Shown: piece after piece, positions 39,445-48,921 of the stretch
Layout of the letters: each line of letters begins with the position of its first letter
Position numbering within the stretch: the first letter of the stretch is position 1
Origin: Shimia sp049116215
GTDB lineage: Bacteria > Pseudomonadota > Alphaproteobacteria > Rhodobacterales > Rhodobacteraceae
NCBI RefSeq assembly: GCF_049116215.1
Contig: NZ_JAGDZB010000006.1
Location: 248,001 to 312,000, forward strand
Length of the DNA: 64,000 bases
Direction of reading: 5' to 3'
Notes under the pieces: model-generated
Seen by the model: only the letters and a program-made list of their open reading frames with translations
Told to the model about the DNA's origin: nothing
The model's database searches: none
Made by a program: the position numbers and the translations under genes

Positions 39445-42400
39445 ATGCCTGAATTTTCCAAAATCCTGATAGCCAACCGTGGCGAAATTGCGATCCGTGT
39501 GATGCGGGCAGCAAACGAGATGGGAAAGAAGACCGTGGCGGTCTTTGCGGAGGAAGACAAATTGGGTCTTCACCGCTTTAAAGCGGACGAAGCCTATCGC
39601 ATTGGCGAAGGAATGGGCCCGGTTGCTGCCTATTTGAGCATTGATGAGATCATCCGCGTGGCCAAAGAGTGTGGTGCTGATGCGATCCACCCAGGCTACG
39701 GCTTGCTGTCCGAGAACCCGGACTTTGTGGATGCCTGTGCGGCGAACGGCATTACCTTCATTGGTCCAAAAGCCGCCACCATGCGCGCCTTGGGTGATAA
39801 AGCTTCGGCGCGAAACGTCGCCATTGACGCGGGTGTGCCGGTTATTCCTGCCACCGAGGTGCTCGGCGACGACATGGACGCCATCAAAAAAGAGGCTGCC
39901 GAAGTTGGCTATCCGCTCATGCTTAAAGCCTCCTGGGGTGGCGGCGGTCGTGGCATGCGGCCGATCTTTGGAGAAGATGAGCTCGAAGAGAAAGTGCTGG
40001 AAGGCCGTCGTGAGGCAGAAGCTGCTTTTGGCAACGGGGAAGGCTATCTCGAGAAGATGATCACCCGCGCGCGCCACGTAGAGGTGCAGATTCTCGGGGA
40101 TACCAAGGGCAACATCTATCACCTCTATGAGCGCGACTGTTCTGTTCAGCGCCGTAACCAGAAAGTGGTGGAACGCGCACCAGCGCCGTACCTGTCTGAA
40201 GCGCAGCGCGAAGAAATTTGTGAGCTGGGCCGGAAAATCTGTGCCCATGTGGACTACGAATGTGCCGGCACCGTTGAATTCCTGATGGATATGGAGAGCG
40301 GCAAATTTTACTTCATTGAGGTGAATCCGCGTGTGCAGGTGGAGCACACTGTGACCGAAGAGGTCACCGGCATCGACATTGTACAAGCGCAGATCCTGAT
40401 TGCCGAAGGCAAGTCGCTGGCAGAGGCCACTGGCAAATCTAGCCAGTACGACATCCGCCTAAATGGTCATGCTCTGCAAACTCGTGTGACCACCGAAGAC
40501 CCGCAAAACAACTTTATTCCGGACTATGGCCGCATCACAGCCTATCGTTCGGCGACAGGCATGGGCATTCGTCTGGATGGCGGGACGGCTTACGCTGGCG
40601 GCGTGATTACTCGCTACTACGACTCGCTGCTGACCAAAGTGACAGCATGGGCGCCGACCCCGGAAAAGGCGATTGCCCGCATGGACCGCGCTCTGCGTGA
40701 ATTCCGTGTGCGCGGTGTGTCCACCAACATTGCGTTTGTGGAAAATCTGCTCAAGCATCCGACCTTCCTCAATAATCAATATACCACCAAGTTTATTGAT
40801 GAGACTGAAGAGCTATTTAACTTCGAGAAGCGTCGCGACCGGGGCACCAAAGTATTGACCTACATCGCAGACATCTCCGTGAACGGTCACCCGGAAACCA
40901 CTGATCGTCCGGCACCCGCCGCCGATCTGAAAACCCCAGTACCACCTGCCAAACATGGTGCGATCAAGTCTGGCACCCGCAACTTGCTCGAAGAGCAGGG
41001 CGCGCAGGCTGTGGCCGACTGGATGAAGGCTCAGAAGAAGTTGCTTCTGACCGACACCACGATGCGCGACGGTCACCAATCCCTATTGGCGACCCGTATG
41101 CGGTCCGTCGACATGATCAAAGTGGCTCCGTCGTACGCTGCCAACCTGTCGGATCTGTTCTCCGTGGAATGCTGGGGCGGCGCGACCTTTGATGTGGCGT
41201 ACCGCTTCCTGCAGGAATGCCCTTGGCAGCGCTTGCGCGATCTGCGCGCCGCGATGCCAAACGTTATGACACAGATGCTTCTGCGCGCGTCCAATGGTGT
41301 GGGCTACACCAACTATCCGGACAACGTGGTTCAAGCATTTGTAAAACAGGCTGCCGAAACCGGTGTGGATGTGTTCCGCGTGTTCGACAGCCTGAACTGG
41401 GTTGAGAACATGCGCGTCGCGATGGATGCGGTTGTTGAGAGCGGCAAGGTCTGCGAAGGCACCATCTGCTACACTGGCGATATTCTTGATCCAAACCGTG
41501 CCAAATATGATGTGAACTACTATGTCTCTATGGCCAAGGAGCTTGAGGCTGCTGGCGCACATGTACTGGGCCTGAAAGATATGGCGGGCCTGCTGAAGCC
41601 AGCGTCCGCACGTGTCTTGGTTAAGGCGCTGAAAGAAGAGGTTGGTCTGCCAATCCACTTCCACACACATGACACCTCTGGAATTGCAGGGGCGACCATT
41701 TTGGCAGCAGCGGATGCTGGCGTGGATGCTGTGGATGCAGCCATGGACGCCTTCTCTGGTGGCACATCGCAGCCGTGCCTCGGCTCCATTGTTGAGGCCA
41801 CACGCAACACCGATCGCGACACTGGCTTGGACATCAAGTCCGTGCGTGAAGTGAGCGATTACTGGGAAAGTGTGCGGGCGCAATACACGGCGTTCGAAAG
41901 CGGCCTGGCGGCGCCTGCGTCCGAAGTTTACCTGCACGAAATGCCCGGTGGCCAGTTCACCAACCTTAAGGCGCAAGCCCGCAGCCTTGGTCTAGAAGAG
42001 CGCTGGCACGAGGTGGCGCAGACTTATGCTGACGTGAACCAGATGTTTGGTGACATTGTGAAAGTGACTCCTTCGTCCAAAGTGGTGGGCGATATGGCGC
42101 TGATGATGGTGTCTCAAGGGTTGAGCCGCGAAGAAGTCGAAGATCCAAAGACTGATCTGGCCTTCCCAGACTCAGTTGTGGACATGATGCGCGGCAATCT
42201 GGGTCAGCCACATGGTGGTTTCCCGTCCGCAATTATCGACAAGGTGCTCAAAGGTGAAAAGCCAAATTTGGAGCGTCCGGGCAAACACCTCAAGCCCATC
42301 GATCTGGAAGAAACCCGTGCCGAAGTCTCTGCTCAGCTCGAGGGCTTTGAGGTCGATGACGAGGACTTGAACGGCTACCTGATGTATCCAAAAGTCTTCC

Positions 42401-42885
42401 TCGACTACATGGGACGTCACCGTCAATACGGTCCGGTACGTGCTCTGCCGACAAGGACGTTCTTCTATGGCATGGAGCCGGGGGAAGAGATCACTGCAGA
42501 GATCGATCCGGGCAAAACACTGGAAATTCGCCTCCAGGCGATTGGTGAAACCGACGAAAACGGCGAAGTCAAAGTCTTCTTCGAACTGAACGGTCAGCCG
42601 CGTGTGATCCGTGTCCCAAATCGTTTGGTGAAGTCCGCAACGGCAGCCCGTCCAAAGGCCGAGGTTGGCAATCCAAACCACATTGGTGCGCCGATGCCTG
42701 GCGTGGTTGCCTCTGTGGCGGTTGCTGCGGGTGCCGAGGTCAAAGAAGGCGATCTTCTGCTGACCATCGAAGCCATGAAAATGGAAACCGGTATCCATGC
42801 CGAGCGTGATGCGGTTGTGAAGGCCGTTCACACAACGCCGGGCGGCCAGATCGACGCGAAGGATTTGTTGATCGAACTGGAATAA
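39445..42885 (+). CDS. pyc: Pyruvate carboxylase
   Basis: The 1146-residue single-chain enzyme carboxylates pyruvate to oxaloacetate. Domains run in order: biotin carboxylase with ATP-grasp (about 1-455; ILIANRGEIAIRVMRA, SWGGGGRGMRPI, EVNPRVQVEHTVTEEVTG), carboxyltransferase (about 530-800; LLTDTTMRDGHQSLLATRMR, HTHDTSG), PYC allosteric linker, and C-terminal biotinyl domain with the biotin lysine in IEAMKMETG. Length is normal. The ATG at 39445 has GAGGGG upstream. A strong terminator follows. Confidence 0.98.
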   Translation: MPEFSKILIANRGEIAIRVMRAANEMGKKTVAVFAEEDKLGLHRFKADEAYRIGEGMGPVAAYLSIDEIIRVAKECGADAIHPGYGLLSENPDFVDACAANGITFIGPKAATMRALGDKASARNVAIDAGVPVIPATEVLGDDMDAIKKEAAEVGYPLMLKASWGGGGRGMRPIFGEDELEEKVLEGRREAEAAFGNGEGYLEKMITRARHVEVQILGDTKGNIYHLYERDCSVQRRNQKVVERAPAPYLSEAQREEICELGRKICAHVDYECAGTVEFLMDMESGKFYFIEVNPRVQVEHTVTEEVTGIDIVQAQILIAEGKSLAEATGKSSQYDIRLNGHALQTRVTTEDPQNNFIPDYGRITAYRSATGMGIRLDGGTAYAGGVITRYYDSLLTKVTAWAPTPEKAIARMDRALREFRVRGVSTNIAFVENLLKHPTFLNNQYTTKFIDETEELFNFEKRRDRGTKVLTYIADISVNGHPETTDRPAPAADLKTPVPPAKHGAIKSGTRNLLEEQGAQAVADWMKAQKKLLLTDTTMRDGHQSLLATRMRSVDMIKVAPSYAANLSDLFSVECWGGATFDVAYRFLQECPWQRLRDLRAAMPNVMTQMLLRASNGVGYTNYPDNVVQAFVKQAAETGVDVFRVFDSLNWVENMRVAMDAVVESGKVCEGTICYTGDILDPNRAKYDVNYYVSMAKELEAAGAHVLGLKDMAGLLKPASARVLVKALKEEVGLPIHFHTHDTSGIAGATILAAADAGVDAVDAAMDAFSGGTSQPCLGSIVEATRNTDRDTGLDIKSVREVSDYWESVRAQYTAFESGLAAPASEVYLHEMPGGQFTNLKAQARSLGLEERWHEVAQTYADVNQMFGDIVKVTPSSKVVGDMALMMVSQGLSREEVEDPKTDLAFPDSVVDMMRGNLGQPHGGFPSAIIDKVLKGEKPNLERPGKHLKPIDLEETRAEVSAQLEGFEVDDEDLNGYLMYPKVFLDYMGRHRQYGPVRALPTRTFFYGMEPGEEITAEIDPGKTLEIRLQAIGETDENGEVKVFFELNGQPRVIRVPNRLVKSATAARPKAEVGNPNHIGAPMPGVVASVAVAAGAEVKEGDLLLTIEAMKMETGIHAERDAVVKAVHTTPGGQIDAKDLLIELE

Positions 42886-42928
42886 TCTGGTCGCGCCCTA
42901 CCAAGGGCGCACCAAATGCCAAAAAGAA

Positions 42929-42966
42929 AAGCCCCATGCAGTGTTGGCTGCATGGGGCTCTTTTTT
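42929..42966. terminator. Bidirectional terminator
   Basis: A 12-bp stem (AGCCCCATGCAG with its complement), 6-base loop, then T6; flanked by A tracts. It separates pyc and the convergent cytochrome c gene. Confidence 0.9.
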
Positions 42967-42982
42967 GTGCGCGGGGAGAGCC

Positions 42983-43414
42983 TTACTCGGACTTCTCTTC
43001 CGCTTCCATCGCTGGAGATAGAGACGCGAGATACGCGAAAACGTCTTCGCCGCCCTTTTTCAGCTTGAAGGACATTTTGGATTTGGTGGCGTAACCGTTG
43101 TCTTTCAGCCAGGCCTTGGGATCCACTACGTAGGCCACCAACATTTCTTCGGTCCAAACCGCGCCAGCCTCTTTGGCTTCCAGCAGGCCTGCGCCGTATT
43201 TAAAATCTTCTGCGGCCACACCGCGACCCACGATGCCGTAGAGGTTCGGGCCAGTTTTACCACCTTTGTACAGGACGTCGCCATCTGGGTTCACAACAGA
43301 GTGACAAGCCTTGCACTTTTTGAAGCCTTTTTCACCGGCCTCAACGTCGCCTTCTGCAGTGGCGGGCGAAGCGACGAGTAGGGCCGCCGTGGCTGCTGCA
43401 ACAACAAACTTCAT
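42983..43414 (-). CDS. Soluble class I c-type cytochrome (c2-like)
   Basis: The 143-residue precursor has a signal peptide (about 1-20) and one heme site CKACH (about 34-38). The distal Met ligand is probably in TKSKMSFKL (about 113). Size and layout match the periplasmic cytochrome c2 group, which carries electrons from the bc1 complex to oxidases. The C-terminus is Glu/Ala rich (MEAEEKSE). The gene is transcribed alone. Confidence 0.9.
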   Translation of the reverse strand: MKFVVAAATAALLVASPATAEGDVEAGEKGFKKCKACHSVVNPDGDVLYKGGKTGPNLYGIVGRGVAAEDFKYGAGLLEAKEAGAVWTEEMLVAYVVDPKAWLKDNGYATKSKMSFKLKKGGEDVFAYLASLSPAMEAEEKSE

Positions 43415-43566
43415 GAGAGATTCCTCGTTAGATGTTCAAAAAATTGACGCGTATTTCCTCGCCCGGAGTTTCAGACAAAGGATTGCGATGTGCAAATCAA
43501 ATTACGTGGAAATAGGACCATTGGACGGCATCCGCGACGATCGGGCGCGGCTGAGGTGGGGTATGC

Positions 43567-44052
43567 TCAGAAGCGAAAAAGAAGTTTCAGCGCTGCTTTG
43601 GTGTTGTCCCTGTCAGAGCCGGAGCGTTTCGCGCGATTGGTTGGTTGAAACAGCTCCAGATTCAACGCAAGGCCGCGGTCCAGCGGGCGCTCCAAGCCCA
43701 GGCCAACAACACCATCCGTCGCACCTGGCCGGTTGCTGCCGGAGAAAACGCCGTAGATGGCGGTGTCTTCCAACTGAATACGGATGCGGTCTTTGACGGA
43801 GCGCTTGGCAGCGCGTTCCGAATTGTTGCCTGTGTTGGCAAACCGAGAGAGGCCGAGACGGCGTGGGGCGCCTTCAATGGATGCCTCGTCTGTGTTGGGC
43901 AATGTCAAAGTGCCAGCGAGACCGTTGCCGAAGTTCCCCAGCCCTTGCAGAAGAGACGTATCCATTTTGGCAACAGACTCTTCTGCCAATACAGCGCCCG
44001 ACAGTGGAGTAGAGGCAATGAAAGCGCAGGTGAATGCAGTTCTCAGCAGCAT
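43567..44052 (-). CDS. Secreted hypothetical protein
   Basis: The 161-residue precursor has a signal peptide of about 23 residues. The mature part is polar, and the end LKLLFRF has a terminal Phe and alternating hydrophobics like the last strand of an outer-membrane beta-barrel. The C-terminal half has strand-like segments (VVGLGLERPL, LALNLELFQP). I recognise no family. It may be a small barrel or a barrel-associated protein. Confidence 0.65.
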   Translation of the reverse strand: MLLRTAFTCAFIASTPLSGAVLAEESVAKMDTSLLQGLGNFGNGLAGTLTLPNTDEASIEGAPRRLGLSRFANTGNNSERAAKRSVKDRIRIQLEDTAIYGVFSGSNRPGATDGVVGLGLERPLDRGLALNLELFQPTNRAKRSGSDRDNTKAALKLLFRF

Positions 44053-44213
44053 AAAACATGTTCCCCAAGGGCTCGCTGTGTCGCGTGAGGATCACGCAAA
44101 GTTGGCAGCTTCACAGGCGAGGTTCCTTAGCTTCACACTATCGTTGAGGTGGTTAACAATTCGTTTGCATGTTGGCATCTGAGCGGAGGATGGCGCCCTT
44201 GATAAAAGGTAGG

Positions 44214-44864
44214 TCAGCCGCCAAAAACCTGTTCAAACTGCCGCCTTAGCGCCACGTCTACGTCGTCCATTGTGACCGGGAGTCCCAAGTCGACCAAAGA
44301 TGTCACCCCGTGCTCCGTAATCCCGCAAGGCACAATGCCGTCAAAGTGGCTGAGGTCTGGCTCCACGTTGACTGAAATGCCGTGAAAGCTCACCCACTTT
44401 TTGAGACGAATGCCAATGGCAGCGATCTTATCTTCTGCTTTTTCACCGTTCACTTGAAGAGGCTTGTCATCACGTGAAACCCACACACCCACTCGCCCGT
44501 CGCGAATTTCGCCGGTCAGGTTAAACTCCGCCAGTGTGGCAATGACCCAGGTTTCAAGCTGTTTCACAAAGGCGCGAATGTCTTTGCCACGCTTGTTCAG
44601 GTCAAGCATCACATAGGCAACCCGTTGCCCTGGTCCGTGGTAGGTATATTGACCGCCGCGCTTGGCCTCAAACACAGGAAACCGGTCCGGGTCGGTCAAA
44701 TCCTCGCGCTTGGCGGAAGTGCCAGCTGTGTAGAGAGGAGGGTGCTCGAGAAACCAAATGCACTCCTCAGCCTCGCCTTTTGCGATGGCCTCCGCGCGCG
44801 TTTCCATAAACGTGAGCGCCTCGTCATAGTCGACCAGAGTGTCGGATTGAATCCATTCCACCAT
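44214..44864 (-). CDS. lipB: Lipoyl(octanoyl) transferase
   Basis: The 216-residue enzyme moves octanoyl groups from acyl carrier protein to lipoyl domains. The family blocks are all present: ECIWFLEHPPLYTAGTSA, RGGQYTYHGPGQRVAY (about 85-100) and the catalytic cysteine in GIVPCGITEHGVTSL (about 180). The catalytic lysine is in GIRLKKWVSFHGIS. It stands alone; lipA is not adjacent. Confidence 0.96.
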   Translation of the reverse strand: MVEWIQSDTLVDYDEALTFMETRAEAIAKGEAEECIWFLEHPPLYTAGTSAKREDLTDPDRFPVFEAKRGGQYTYHGPGQRVAYVMLDLNKRGKDIRAFVKQLETWVIATLAEFNLTGEIRDGRVGVWVSRDDKPLQVNGEKAEDKIAAIGIRLKKWVSFHGISVNVEPDLSHFDGIVPCGITEHGVTSLVDLGLPVTMDDVDVALRRQFEQVFGG

Positions 44865-45067
44865 TTGTGAGCCTCGTCCCGCTGTCGGTTTCCTTTTGAC
44901 CTAAGCGCCTCTTGCCGCAGGTGCAATCTCTCTCCAGGTTTTAGGTCTGATTCCAGGGCAAGTTTGGGGGAAGTAGGCGGGATCCCGAAAAATTCTGGAT
45001 CATCGTCATTTTTCGCTTCACATCCCCAATCAGCGGCGGTATTAGCCCCACACCCACCAGGGCAAGT

Positions 45068-45154
45068 GCGGTCGTGGCGGAATTGGTAGACGCGCAGCGT
45101 TGAGGTCGCTGTGGGGTAACTCCCGTGGAAGTTCGAGTCTTCTCGACCGCACCA
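45068..45154 (+). tRNA. tRNA-Leu (GAG)
   Basis: An 87-nt class II tRNA with acceptor GCGGTCG/CGACCGC, anticodon stem CAGCG/CGCTG and loop TTGAGGT (anticodon GAG), a long variable arm, T-loop TTCGAGT, and an encoded CCA. Confidence 0.96.
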
Positions 45155-45178
45155 AATCTCTCAAAAGATTTGATTTTC

Positions 45179-45204
45179 AAGGGCCGATCACTCGGCCCTT
45201 TTCT
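45179..45204. terminator. Terminator after tRNA-Leu
   Basis: AAGGGCCGA and its complement around a 4-base loop, then T4. It also suits the convergent CBS gene. Confidence 0.85.
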
Positions 45205-45224
45205 GTTTGAAGGCGGATTTTTCT

Positions 45225-45746
45225 TTAGCCTACAATGAGCTGTTTGAGCTGCAACGCTTCATGCTCAAGCTCTGTAAGGCGGTAGTTCACCAAATCGCCA
45301 ATTGTCACCATGCCAATGAGGCCAGAGCCGTCAGCAATCGGCATGTGGCGGAACCGGCCTTCATTCATACGTCGCAGGACGGACACCATGGGTTCGTTGG
45401 GCGTGCAGGTTTGAACGGCAGTGGTCATGACGTCCGACACTTGTTGCGGCAGGGTTTGGCCGGGTGTGTCAGCAAGCTTTCGCACGATATCGCGTTCTGA
45501 CAAAATCCCCTTCAATTCGCCATTTGCGTCTGTGACCAGGAGGGCACCAATGCCACGCTCTTTCAGGACTTTGACCGCGTCTCCCAGCGTGTCTTGCGGT
45601 CGAATCGAAAAAACACTTCCGCCTTTTTGATCCAGAACCTTTTGCACGGTTGCCACATCAGAGGACGTATTTGTGTCCGTGGATTGGCTCATGGTTTTGC
45701 TTTTTTCCTCAGCCTTACGGTTTGGGGCTTGGTAGGAACTGGGCAT
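45225..45746 (-). CDS. CBS-domain pair protein
   Basis: The 173-residue protein has two CBS domains (about 45-105 and 110-165), with GGSVFSIRPQDTLGDAVKVL and KGILSERDIVRKLAD in the first and GRFRHMPIADGSGLIGMVTI in the second. Such stand-alone pairs bind adenine nucleotides and are of unknown role. The ATG at 45746 is chosen because AAGGAG sits seven bases before it; a Met at residue 19 has a poorer, more distant site. Confidence 0.88.
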   Translation of the reverse strand: MPSSYQAPNRKAEEKSKTMSQSTDTNTSSDVATVQKVLDQKGGSVFSIRPQDTLGDAVKVLKERGIGALLVTDANGELKGILSERDIVRKLADTPGQTLPQQVSDVMTTAVQTCTPNEPMVSVLRRMNEGRFRHMPIADGSGLIGMVTIGDLVNYRLTELEHEALQLKQLIVG

Positions 45747-45810
45747 TGAGGGCTCCTTGCGTAGAAAATTCTCTGTCTTTATGTGTCCAGCCTAACTGCT
45801 GAATCTGCTT

Positions 45811-46008
45811 TTGGGGAATTTTCTTTTGCCTGACGTTGTGCTTTCGCCGTGGCTTGCCACTGTGCTGTTTGTTTTGGCTTGTCTTGCAGGCCATCGCTAT
45901 CGTCGTGTTTGGAAAGAAGAGGGGCCACGCTGGCAGCTTTGGGTGTTTGGGCTGACAGCGGCGCTTTGCCTGTTGATTGTTGGCTTGGTACCGCTCACCA
46001 CAAATTAA
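45811..46008 (+). CDS. Small two-helix membrane protein
   Basis: A 65-residue protein with two hydrophobic helices (about 12-28 and 42-60) and a short basic loop RYRRVWKEEG between them. It has no family name that I recognise. The start is TTG, or a nearby GTG at 45838, which lowers certainty. A terminator starts two bases after the stop, and the flanking genes are divergent and convergent, so a transcript for this gene is needed to explain that terminator. Confidence 0.55.
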   Translation: MGNFLLPDVVLSPWLATVLFVLACLAGHRYRRVWKEEGPRWQLWVFGLTAALCLLIVGLVPLTTN

Positions 46009-46009
46009 G

Positions 46010-46034
46010 AAGGCGCCCATCGGGGCGCCTTTTT
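46010..46034. terminator. Bidirectional terminator
   Basis: AAGGCGCCC with its complement and a short loop, then T5, between the small membrane protein gene and the convergent nqrM. Confidence 0.85.
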
Positions 46035-46060
46035 CATGTCATTGAGACGTAGTTCACGGG

Positions 46061-46303
46061 TTAAGTGCGGTCGTCATCCTGCATTTGCTCCAGCATTTTC
46101 TTGGCGCGCGGGCATTGCAGGCGTTCGCGCAGCGGGCTGTCCGGATCAATGTCTTTGCTGCACACCACACATTTGTCTGAACCACTAATGGCGTTCAAGC
46201 CTCCACAGGACCCCTTGATGGTGCGTCCGCGAAACATCACGCCAACGGCCATTCCAAGCGTCACCAGAAGCAACAGTACGAAAGTGAGCATAAAGGTTTC
46301 CAT
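46061..46303 (-). CDS. nqrM: Na+-NQR maturation protein NqrM
   Basis: The 80-residue protein has an N-terminal transmembrane helix (about 4-24) and the NqrM (DUF539) Cys motif KGSCGGLNAISGSDKCVVCS, plus a later Cys in LQCPRAKK. NqrM is needed to insert the iron centre between NqrD and NqrE. The ATG at 46303 has AAAGGA upstream. It lies 22 bases behind apbE on the same strand, and both are divergent from nqrA-F. Confidence 0.9.
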   Translation of the reverse strand: METFMLTFVLLLLVTLGMAVGVMFRGRTIKGSCGGLNAISGSDKCVVCSKDIDPDSPLRERLQCPRAKKMLEQMQDDDRT

Positions 46304-46325
46304 CGCTTGGTGTCCTTTGAAGAGG

Positions 46326-47351
46326 TTAGCTGTGTTGAATGCTGGCGAATTGATCGGTGGCGTAGGTTTTGAAGTGCATCTTACCAGATGTGACCTCACG
46401 GTCGATAAACAAGGCCGCGAGATTTTGACGCTCTGCAATTTCCATGCCGCGGTCTTTGCCAAGCACCAGCAGGGCTGTTGCCCAGGCGTCTGCCAGCATT
46501 GCGTTCTGCGTCAAAACGGTCACCGAGGCTGTTGGGTGTGTCACTGGGCGGCCTGTTTGGGCATCAATGATGTGGCTGTAGCGGGTGCCATCGTGCTCAA
46601 AGTAGTTTCGGTAATCACCGGAAGTAGCCATGCCAAGGTCGGAAACACCAAGTACTTTTAGGAAGCTGCGCTGAAGGGCATCGGGGGTTTCAATGGCGAT
46701 CTGCCAAGGGTTCCCTTCGGCATTCTGGCCTGAGGTGATGATGTCGCCACCAATTTCCACCATGAAGTCAGTGACACCCAGCGCACGGAGCGTGTCCCCG
46801 AGGCGATCCACACCAAAGCCTTTTCCAATGGCGGACAAATACATTTGTGTGCCGTCATGCGATTTTGTCAGCGTACTGCCGTCCAGCAAGACGGTGTCTG
46901 TCTGCCCCACGGATTGCATGGCGGCGGTCACGTCATTGTCACTGGGAATGCGGCCCGTTGGTTTTTGTGCGCCAAACCCCCAGAGGTCTATCAGCGGCCC
47001 TAAAGTCAGGTCGAATTGACCATCGCTGGCTTTGTGCACGTCATTGGCGGCTTGCATAAGCGTCAGCATGTCCTCGCTCAGGGGGTGGGGAGTGTTGGCT
47101 GGGAGCGCGTTGATCTGTGAAATCTCGGAAGCGGTGTTCCAATTGGACATCTTTTGATCAACGTCTGCCAAAACGGCGCCGATTTCAGCCTCCAGAGTCT
47201 GCTTGTTGAGGCCCGTGCGTGGCTCGACCGCTACAATGGTGTACGTCGTGCCCATAGTGTGACCGCTCAACAGCAAGTCCGCCGCGCCGCGTTTGCAAGC
47301 CGCAAGCGCCAACGTCATGAAGATAAAGCTGCGTCGAGAGAGCCGGGTCAT
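46326..47351 (-). CDS. apbE: FAD:protein FMN transferase
   Basis: The 341-residue precursor has an RR-containing lipoprotein signal (RLSRRSFIFMTLALAAC; lipobox LAAC). The ApbE domain contains MGTTYTIVAVE (about 32-42), YLSAIGKGFGVDRLGD (about 170-185) and VEIGGDIITSGQN (about 198-210), followed by SHIIDAQTGRPV. ApbE links FMN covalently to threonine in NqrB and NqrC. Its position beside nqrM and divergent from nqrA-F supports that role. Confidence 0.93.
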   Translation of the reverse strand: MTRLSRRSFIFMTLALAACKRGAADLLLSGHTMGTTYTIVAVEPRTGLNKQTLEAEIGAVLADVDQKMSNWNTASEISQINALPANTPHPLSEDMLTLMQAANDVHKASDGQFDLTLGPLIDLWGFGAQKPTGRIPSDNDVTAAMQSVGQTDTVLLDGSTLTKSHDGTQMYLSAIGKGFGVDRLGDTLRALGVTDFMVEIGGDIITSGQNAEGNPWQIAIETPDALQRSFLKVLGVSDLGMATSGDYRNYFEHDGTRYSHIIDAQTGRPVTHPTASVTVLTQNAMLADAWATALLVLGKDRGMEIAERQNLAALFIDREVTSGKMHFKTYATDQFASIQHS

Positions 47352-47569
47352 TTTAAGAAATTCTCAGTGAGTTGCGGCAACCAACTTGGGCCGCGGCCCA
47401 GATCACCAGGGCTGCGGAGCATCCGCGCTGTTGCTGACGATCTTTATTGCTCTCAAAGGGGAGAAACAATAGAAAAGTGGCAGTTTAAGGGCTGGTTGCG
47501 CACGCGTGTAACGCGTATAGGCATGCGCGACAGATCAGAAAATCGAAGACGAACCAGAAACGACGGGAT

Positions 47570-48919
47570 GTGATTGACGTGCAGCATTTTGCGCTCAAAA
47601 AAGGCCTGAATCTTCCGATCACCGGTGCGCCGGCTTCGGGAGAGATACACGACGCTGCCCCGGTGAAAACCGTGGCTGTGTTGGGAGGCGACTATATAGG
47701 ACTGAAGCCGCGTATTTCCGTATCAGAAGGAGATGTGGTGGCCGCAGGGGATCCACTTCTTGCGCATAAAGACACGATGGAGGTGAAAGTTGTTTCTCCT
47801 GTGTCTGGGCGCGTGAAGGCGATCAACCGCGGCGCACGGCGGGTTTTGCTCAGTGTGGAAATCGAAGTTGATTCTTCGGCGGCTGAACCAAAAGACTTTG
47901 CGGATGTGGGCGATGTGTCCACACGTGCGGGTTTGGTGGAGCGGCTTTGTGCCGCAGGCCTGTGGACTTCGTTTCGTACGCGGCCCTATTCGAAGGTGCC
48001 AGCGCCGGATGAAACTGCGGCAGCGATCTATGTGAACGCGATGGATACCGAGCCTTTGGCCGGCGATCCTGCAGTTGTGATTGGGGACGCTGGTGAAGCC
48101 TTTGCCAAAGGCCTGGCTGCCGTTGCGAAGCTGACCGACGGCGCCACGTATCTGTGCCATGCACGGGGTGCCAATGTACCAAGCGCTGATGGTGTCACAG
48201 TGGCGACCTTCTCCGGTCCGCATCCCGCTGGCTTGGCGGGTACGCACATGCACTTCCTGGAGCCGCCCTCGGCGTCCAAAACCGTTTGGACCATCGGCTA
48301 TCACGACGTGATCGCAATTGGGCGTTTGCTCGAAACCGGAAAAGTTGACGCCAGCCGCGTCATCGCGCTGAGCGGTCCGCTTTGTGACAAACCGCGTTTG
48401 GTGCGAACAGTTCAGGGCGCATCGCTTCTTGAGTTGACCAAAGGCGAGATCTCCTCAGACCTTCCAACGCGCTTGGTGTCCGGATCGGTTTTGAGTGGCC
48501 AAGCAGGCGAAGAGGTTGTGACATTCCTGGGGCGTTATGCGCGTCAGGTAACGGTCATGGAAGAGGATCACAAGCAGATCCCGATGGGTTGGATTCGTCC
48601 GATGCCGTCGAAATACAGCTTCCTGCCAGTGCTTGGCTCGGCCTTCTCCAAGAAGCTTTACCCGCTTAGTTCTAATGTGAACGGTGGCCGTCGCGCGATG
48701 GTTCCTCTGGGTACTTTCGAAGAGCTGATGCCGCAGGACTTCCTGCCGACTCAACTGCTGCGGGCCCTGTTGGTGATGGACACCGACGAAGCGCAGAAAC
48801 TTGGTGCTTTGGAATTGGACGAAGAAGACCTCGGTCTCGTTGGTTTCTCTTGCCCAGCAAAATATGAATATGGCGAAGCACTCCGCGATAGCCTGACCAA
48901 GATTGAGAGGGAGGGCTAA
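47570..48919 (+). CDS. nqrA: Na+-translocating NADH:quinone reductase subunit A
   Basis: The 449-residue subunit starts with KKGLNLPITGAP and has the VAVLGGDYIGLKPRISVSEG biotinyl-like block. NqrA is the peripheral cytoplasmic subunit, implicated in ubiquinone binding. The start is GTG with a weak ribosome site. It heads a six-gene operon in standard order, and the nqrB gene begins two bases after its stop. Confidence 0.95.
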   Translation: MIDVQHFALKKGLNLPITGAPASGEIHDAAPVKTVAVLGGDYIGLKPRISVSEGDVVAAGDPLLAHKDTMEVKVVSPVSGRVKAINRGARRVLLSVEIEVDSSAAEPKDFADVGDVSTRAGLVERLCAAGLWTSFRTRPYSKVPAPDETAAAIYVNAMDTEPLAGDPAVVIGDAGEAFAKGLAAVAKLTDGATYLCHARGANVPSADGVTVATFSGPHPAGLAGTHMHFLEPPSASKTVWTIGYHDVIAIGRLLETGKVDASRVIALSGPLCDKPRLVRTVQGASLLELTKGEISSDLPTRLVSGSVLSGQAGEEVVTFLGRYARQVTVMEEDHKQIPMGWIRPMPSKYSFLPVLGSAFSKKLYPLSSNVNGGRRAMVPLGTFEELMPQDFLPTQLLRALLVMDTDEAQKLGALELDEEDLGLVGFSCPAKYEYGEALRDSLTKIEREG

Positions 48920-48921
48920 CC

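Noticed and set aside
44941..45180. A minus-strand 79-codon frame over tRNA-Leu
   Set aside because: It reads through the tRNA gene and is an artefact.
47496..47521. TTGCGC and TATAGG before nqrA, with two ACGCGT direct repeats, as a promoter
   Set aside because: The spacer is only 14 bases, too short for sigma-70; left unassigned.
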